Assembly (NCBI GenBank): GCA_000827265.1
Contig: KN834755.1
Span: forward strand, 248,001 to 312,000
DNA: 64,000 nt
Direction: 5' to 3'
DNA from: Collybiopsis luxurians FD-317 M1
Lineage: Eukaryota; Basidiomycota; Agaricomycetes; Agaricales; Omphalotaceae
A program made the position numbers and the translations under genes. Shown here piece by piece: positions 59,561 to 64,000 of the stretch. The first letter of the stretch is position 1; each line of letters begins with the position of its first letter. The notes beneath the pieces were generated by a model. It was not told the DNA's origin and searched no databases. It saw nothing but the letters and a program-made list of their open reading frames with translations.

Positions 59561-60279
59561 CTACGTCAGTTCTATATAGTATACTGTTACCTGAGCGCTG
59601 CGGCTTTCTTCATCGATGTACAGTAACATGCACCCCATTGCACGGCAAGACTTTGTCCGATAAATCACGAAAATCCGCAAGGGGAAAGCAACATGGCATA
59701 GGCGGAGGTCGATGGACCCCAAAATTGTCTTGGCCAAGTTAACGTTTGTTTGTTCGAAAGTGCTAAAAAAAAAGTGTGATTATATGCGAGAAGAAAGGTA
59801 ACCTTGGAAGTACAAGTCACGGGCGTCCCCAAGGGTGAGAGGGGCCTGAGTTTTCATCTTGCAAAATGAAGGGCCCAATTTACCGGCGCAATCACGAGTA
59901 TCTTATCCAGGCCATCGCTGCATGAAAAGTACAGCAGGAGCCACAAGAGGTTATAGGCAACATTATTGATGGTCGAGAGTACAGTATATTAATAACGAAA
60001 AAGACAGACAACACATCGAATGTGTACTTATGTAGGGTGTATATGTACTTCCATAGATAGTAACCTCATCCAATAAATAATATCGAGGGCAGCCAAGCAC
60101 AAGAAAGTGCGTCATATCGTAATATGACCAGCGGAGGAGAAGACTACAGCTACGAATTGCAAGCTATCGCAAGAGCTCTCTATCTTCTGTTCATGAATCC
60201 ATCATTACGAGCTCTTGTAGATCATACAGTAGGACGAGCAATAGACTTACCTCTAAACGAGGGAGAGGAGAGGAGAGAA

Positions 60280-60501
60280 TTATTCATCGGCGGGAGCCTC
60301 TCCAGCAATGTGATACCAGCATCTATAGCACCAGTTCCAGTCCCTCTTTGCGACAATTTCACTAATGAAAAGGGTCATAATTACGGCCTACGCCAACTAC
60401 CGAAACTATACGTACGCATTCGGCGGGGGTAAGGGGCTCGCAATGGTCGTAGAGGCAAACAAAAGAAAGGCTAAGGCGGCGAGTTGTGTCAAGCGAGCCA
60501 T
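60280..60501 (-). CDS. Small secreted C-x-R-C peptide, copy P1 (55 aa)
   Basis: Two exons, 60501-60416 and 60361-60280, joined over a GTACGT...ATTAG intron, give 55 residues. Residues 1 to about 21 are a signal peptide (MARLTQLAALAFLLFASTTI, with likely cleavage after IA or later), followed by SPLPPPNA. The mature part starts EIVAKRDWN and holds WCYRCWYHIAGEAPADE. K-R at residues 34-35 would suit Kex2-type cleavage just before the Trp/Cys core, which is inference. A TATAAAA box lies about 105 bp upstream, in a GGAGCATATAAAA context shared with copy P3. I know no family with this core. The unspliced frame is misleading: it stays open past the exon border and hides the peptide. Confidence 0.7.
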
Positions 60502-61350
60502 GAGTGAAAATGCAAATCGAAATCGAGCTCTGGGGAGGTAGAAGGTGAATGTAGCGTGTGGTAAGGAAAGTGAAGGTTAGGTCAGGGCTGGAAAGCGTTC
60601 AGTGATTTTATATGCTCCTCGAGACGACCGACAGTCAAGGAGTGAGTACATATAACTGCACTCAAAGCTTCAAACTTAAGCGAATCAATTGGCACTGGAC
60701 AGTGGAAATGAATAAGATTTCTGGCAGATATAGTCAAGAACTGGCAAGCTCGAGTGAATCAAGAAGTTCTTACTGTGTTGCACTGCATCGTACATATCAG
60801 TACTTACGCCACCAGTGCTTGCCCCGTTTTCTATGCTCTTCAAGGGAAGGGCCGGTCTTCTAGGTCAGCGTGTAGAATCTCAGTACATCTGCTTGAACGT
60901 TGAACAAGACGGAGAGGCAGTCGGAATTTCCGAGCAGATGGGCGCTGATCGTTATTCGACCTCGGGGCTTAAAAGGTCCTTCAATAAACACCGCGGGGTG
61001 TTGGGCCCGCGAAAGGCGAGAGCCACAGTAGGCCTGCAAAGTGCTTGGTAAAAGCTTCCAGCCTTTCCTTCCTCCAAAATTATGCGAATTGAAGGAGAAT
61101 GTTTAGATATGAACAGGTCGTTTCTTCGGAGCCTAACCTGAGGCTGAAGAAGAAAAATAAGTCTACACGTACGATCTCTTTCTCGAGTGTGTACATAAAG
61201 CTTTCCGCTGTACTTCGGGATGAGAACGGTCTGTTCTTGCAGCCACACCCAGAGGTTGAGAAACCCAGAAATCGTAAGTTGAAATGAGGCTGAAGCGTGT
61301 TTGAAAATAAGGATGTGCATAAAAAAGGGTGCTTATATGCGAGTTTCAGT
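60502..61350. promoter_or_regulatory. Promoter and upstream repeat of peptide gene P1
   Basis: Homologous to the region upstream of P3 (63290-64000): TTTTATATGCTCC, GAGTCAATTGG/GAATCAATTGG, ACATCTGCTTG, ACGTTGA(A/G)CAAGACG and GATGGGCGC recur in the same order. No separate gene was found. Confidence 0.55.
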
Positions 61351-61689
61351 CTCCCCAATCGGTGTCGTTATCGGAATAAGTTCTAGATTCTGGATTCTCG
61401 TCATTGAATCGAAGGAGGGAAAGGGGGGCTGGGAAATTGAAAACACGGTAGGTGGCTCAACGATGAAGCAGACATGAGCAGAGAGCAACGAAAGCATCCC
61501 GACCCATATCGGGCTCGGAAAAAACAACAAGAATGCAATTTAATACTTTAAAAGAATGTGACAAGGTAGGCGATGAAGATTGTAACTGCGTGCGGCGAGA
61601 CGCTATTGGCTTCATCGTAAATCCGTCAGGACAAGCAGTTTCTCAGTGACATTATTGATAAACTTACCTTGAAGAAGAGCCGCATCAAA

Positions 61690-61908
61690 CTAGTCATCGC
61701 CAGGAATACCGTTGTAGCACCTGAAACACCACCGTGGCTGACTTTCTTCGACTCTTTCGCTAAAGGGGAAAGAAACAAAATTACAACGTCAGTCTTACTT
61801 ATACACGCATGAAAATACGTACGCGTTGGGTGCAGGAGCGGGGCTCGCGATAGCGGTGGACGCGAACAAAACACAGATGAAAGCGATGAGGTGTGTCAAG
61901 CGGGCCAT
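61690..61908 (-). CDS. Small secreted C-x-R-C peptide, copy P2 (51 aa)
   Basis: Two exons, 61908-61823 and 61759-61690, joined over GTACGT...CTTTAG, give 51 residues. The first exon has exactly the length of P1's (86 nt) and encodes a signal peptide (MARLTHLIAFICVLFASTAI) and then ASPAPAPN. The mature part is ERVEESQPRWCFRCYNGIPG followed by two Asp and a TAG stop at 61690. The W-C-x-R-C core is shared with P1 and the intron position and phase are identical. No dibasic site precedes the core here. The role is unknown; small secreted effectors or signalling peptides are the obvious candidates. Confidence 0.68.
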
Positions 61909-61999
61909 GATATAAAGCACAAATGAGATTTTTAAGAGCAGAGGTGCGGTTAGGAGAAGGGAAGGTAAAAAGGCTGAAAAAAACTCGGATTTCTTTTTT

Positions 62000-63045
62000 C
62001 AATGAGTTTTATGCATGAGAAGTCTACATGATGCACATCACAGAGCAACACCCGCTAATCAATGTAAAACTGGCGATGTGGAGTCTAGGGACGCTCAGAG
62101 CTAAAGATCTTGACATATTCTCCGCCACCTCAGTTTTAAAAGAGACGAATAGAATTGAATGAGCGCCCATGTTTCCTGTATCCAAATACAGATATTTCTG
62201 ATAGCTGTGTTGATTTACCTTAACGCGGAAGAGCATCTTACCACTGATTGAGGGAGCAGCTATATAGTGAACCAAGTTCACTTAACGAGTGTTCACAATC
62301 GCGTCTTCAACCATGCCTCCGTATGCACCATAACCGGAGGGGACAGTCAGCGCTACGCCTTCTGTCATCGACCTCATGAAGTTTTGTCCGAAAAGTCGCG
62401 AGAGTCCGTATGGGGAAAACAGCGACAGATCGCATGGCATCGGCGAGGTTGAGAGACCCCAAAGTTATCAGGCGAAACGAAATGAAGTCGGTTAAGTCAA
62501 CGTTTGTTTGAAGGTGAGCATGTAAATAAAGAGGCGTTAGAGTCTTCCTATTCGGTGAGGGGAGGGTCATATTTCTAGCTTGAAGTTCTGGATTCTACAC
62601 TTCAATCACTGCCGGTGTAACCGAAGCAGGAAAAGGCAGCCTGGGAAGTACACTATCGCGTAGCCTCAAGAGTGGGAAGGGTGTAAGTTTTCGTTTTGCA
62701 ATGGAACGAAAGTCACCAGCTCCATTGATTTCTTATTGAGGTCATCGTTGCATGAAAAATACATCAGTGAGCCGCAAGAGGTTACAGGCAATATCACTGA
62801 TGATTGAGAGTGTATTTAAAACGGAAAAGATAGACAGCAAAACGAGTGTATACTTAAGTAGATATCCTTCGATATTAAAGAGCCTTATATCGTAAACTGA
62901 CCAGCCGAGGGGAAGGTCGCAGATGCGAATAGTAGGCTATGGCAAAATCTCCATCTCCTGTTCATATATATATATATATATCAGTACGAGCAAGATTATG
63001 GGACGGGAGGAGATATCGATAGACTTACATCTGAATGAGCAAGGG
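62000..63045. other. Spacer of the peptide-gene array
   Basis: The stretch 62380-62540 (GTCCGAAAAGTCGCGAGA, AGAGACCCCAAAGTTAT, AACGTTTGTTTGAAGG) recurs at 59640-59760 in similar order, and 62740-62830 (CATGAAAAATACA) resembles 59920-60010. These are duplicated non-coding parts of the unit. A TA microsatellite lies at about 62966-62982. Confidence 0.5.
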
Positions 63046-63051
63046 GGAAAA

Positions 63052-63286
63052 TCATGCACTAGCAGTACCGGGAGCCTCCCCGGAAATATGGTTCAAGCAT
63101 CTCAAGCAATAGCTCCTTTCTTCAACAATTTCACTACCGAAAAGAGAAAGTTATAACATGTGCGTAGATCGCAGACGCATACTACAGAAGTTATACATAC
63201 CCACTCAGCGGGGGCAGGGGGGCCGCGATGGTCGTACAGGCAAACAAAAGAAAGGCTACAGCAACGAGTTGTGTCAAACGAGCCAT
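63052..63286 (-). CDS. Small secreted C-x-R-C peptide, copy P3 (55 aa)
   Basis: Two exons, 63286-63201 and 63133-63052, joined over GTATGT...GGTAG, give 55 residues. The signal peptide is MARLTQLVAVAFLLFACTTI, followed by AAPLPPLSG. The mature part reads EIVEERSYCLRCLNHISGEA and ends PGTASA before TGA at 63052-63054. It shares EIV at the exon border, the C-x-R-C core, the H-I-(A/S)-GEAP block with P1, the same 86-nt first exon and the same intron phase. A TATAAAAG box lies about 85 bp upstream. Confidence 0.7.
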
Positions 63287-64000
63287 GAGTGAAAATCCGA
63301 ATCGAGCTCTGGGGAGGTATTTGCGTGTGGTAAGGAAAGTGGTGATGAGGACTGGAAAACAGTGCCTTTTATATGCTCCACGAGGCGACCTCCTATCAAG
63401 GACTGAATATAAATTGCCCTCGAATGTTAGCGAGTCAATTGGTACTAGAAATTGAATCAATATTCTGTCAGATGCGTTTAAGCACTTATTCTGAAGTACC
63501 TCGCCGGCGGTGCCTCCCCTGATCTCTGTGCTCCTCAAGGGGGGAACTGGTCTTTTAAGTCAACTGTAGAATTTTGGTACATCTGCTTGGACCGTGACGT
63601 TGAGCAAGACGAGACGGTTGGGCTTTCCGAAAGGATGGGCGCACTGTCATTAGACCTCTAAAACTAAAGATACCAAATAATTAGAGTTGCGATGCTGCTG
63701 TCAGTGACCCTTAGCTTCCCAAAAACACCGCGAGGTTTGCGGTAGGCTGCGACTCACCAAAGGCGGGAATGTGAACCGGTCGTTATTTTGGAGGCTAACC
63801 TGAGGCTGACGAAGAAGAAAGGCATATATGAATACGAATTTTTTTCGAAGCTTCGCCAAGTTTATATGAAGTATTGCTGTACTTTGGAATGAGAACAGTC
63901 TGCCCTCGCAGCGACAGATAACATCGGCAGGGTTCAAGAGACCCCGAAATGTCAGACGAAATGAAGCTGATCGATTGTTGAAATAATGTACATAAAAAGG
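63287..64000. promoter_or_regulatory. Upstream repeat of P3, continuing past the window edge
   Basis: Contains the P3 TATA region and sequence homologous to 60610-61300. The end (63780-64000) resembles 61110-61300 (CTAACCTGAGGCTGA, GATGAGAACGG/GAATGAGAACAG), so the array may continue to the right of the window. Confidence 0.5.

Overview
The window reads as nuclear DNA of a basidiomycete fungus, most likely an Agaricomycete. Genes carry many short GT-AG introns and several micro-exons. The families fit this group: DUF6534 membrane proteins, a NACHT NTPase with the basidiomycete-type N-terminal motif, DUF2235 hydrolases, a GH16 laminarinase and a Chs5-type exomer subunit. I cannot place it to genus. 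Exon boundaries were read by eye from splice signals, reading-frame continuity and comparison between paralogs inside the window.

Layout. 0.1-0.65 kb: relic of an arrestin-like gene whose intact paralog lies at 56.4-58.5 kb. 2.1-4.2 kb: DUF6534 multi-pass membrane protein, possibly decayed. 5.6-7.5 kb: GH16 beta-glucanase with 10-nt and 16-nt micro-exons. 7.65-9.58 kb: DBP5-type DEAD-box helicase. 10.3-12.7 kb: degenerate tandem repeat rich in ACGCGT. 13.5-14.3 kb: possible second DUF6534 relic. 15.7-17.2 kb: J-domain co-chaperone.

18.1-33.6 kb is the most unusual block. It holds five tandem copies (A-E) of a gene with a macrodomain-type poly(ADP-ribose) glycohydrolase (PARG, TIGR02452/DUF2263-like) domain. 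Copies B, C and E carry an extra, unrecognised N-terminal helical domain; copy A is PARG-only. Only A keeps the full GGG-x7-QEE signature; the others have lost the second Glu. Copy D is a pseudogene split by about 5.5 kb of nested transposons: an LTR-like fragment, a MITE, a Fot1/pogo element, and a second MITE inside the transposase.

34.1-35.8 kb: Chs5-like FN3+BRCT protein with a 14-nt micro-exon. 36.2-38.3 kb: NACHT NTPase. 38.8-40.9 kb: DUF2235 pseudogene (nucleophile Ser replaced, two nonsense codons). 41.2-53.1 kb: three paralogous single-pass membrane proteins with a PPAY tail, separated by retroelement and MITE remnants. 54.1-56.1 kb: STK16/ENV7-type kinase, divergent from the third membrane-protein gene; a broken copy of the kinase 5' end sits behind the second, marking a segmental duplication. 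56.4-58.5 kb: arrestin-like protein.

59.4-64 kb: a tandem family of very small two-exon secreted peptides (51-55 aa) sharing a signal peptide and a C-x-R-C core. This peptide family and the PARG array are the best candidates for undescribed systems.
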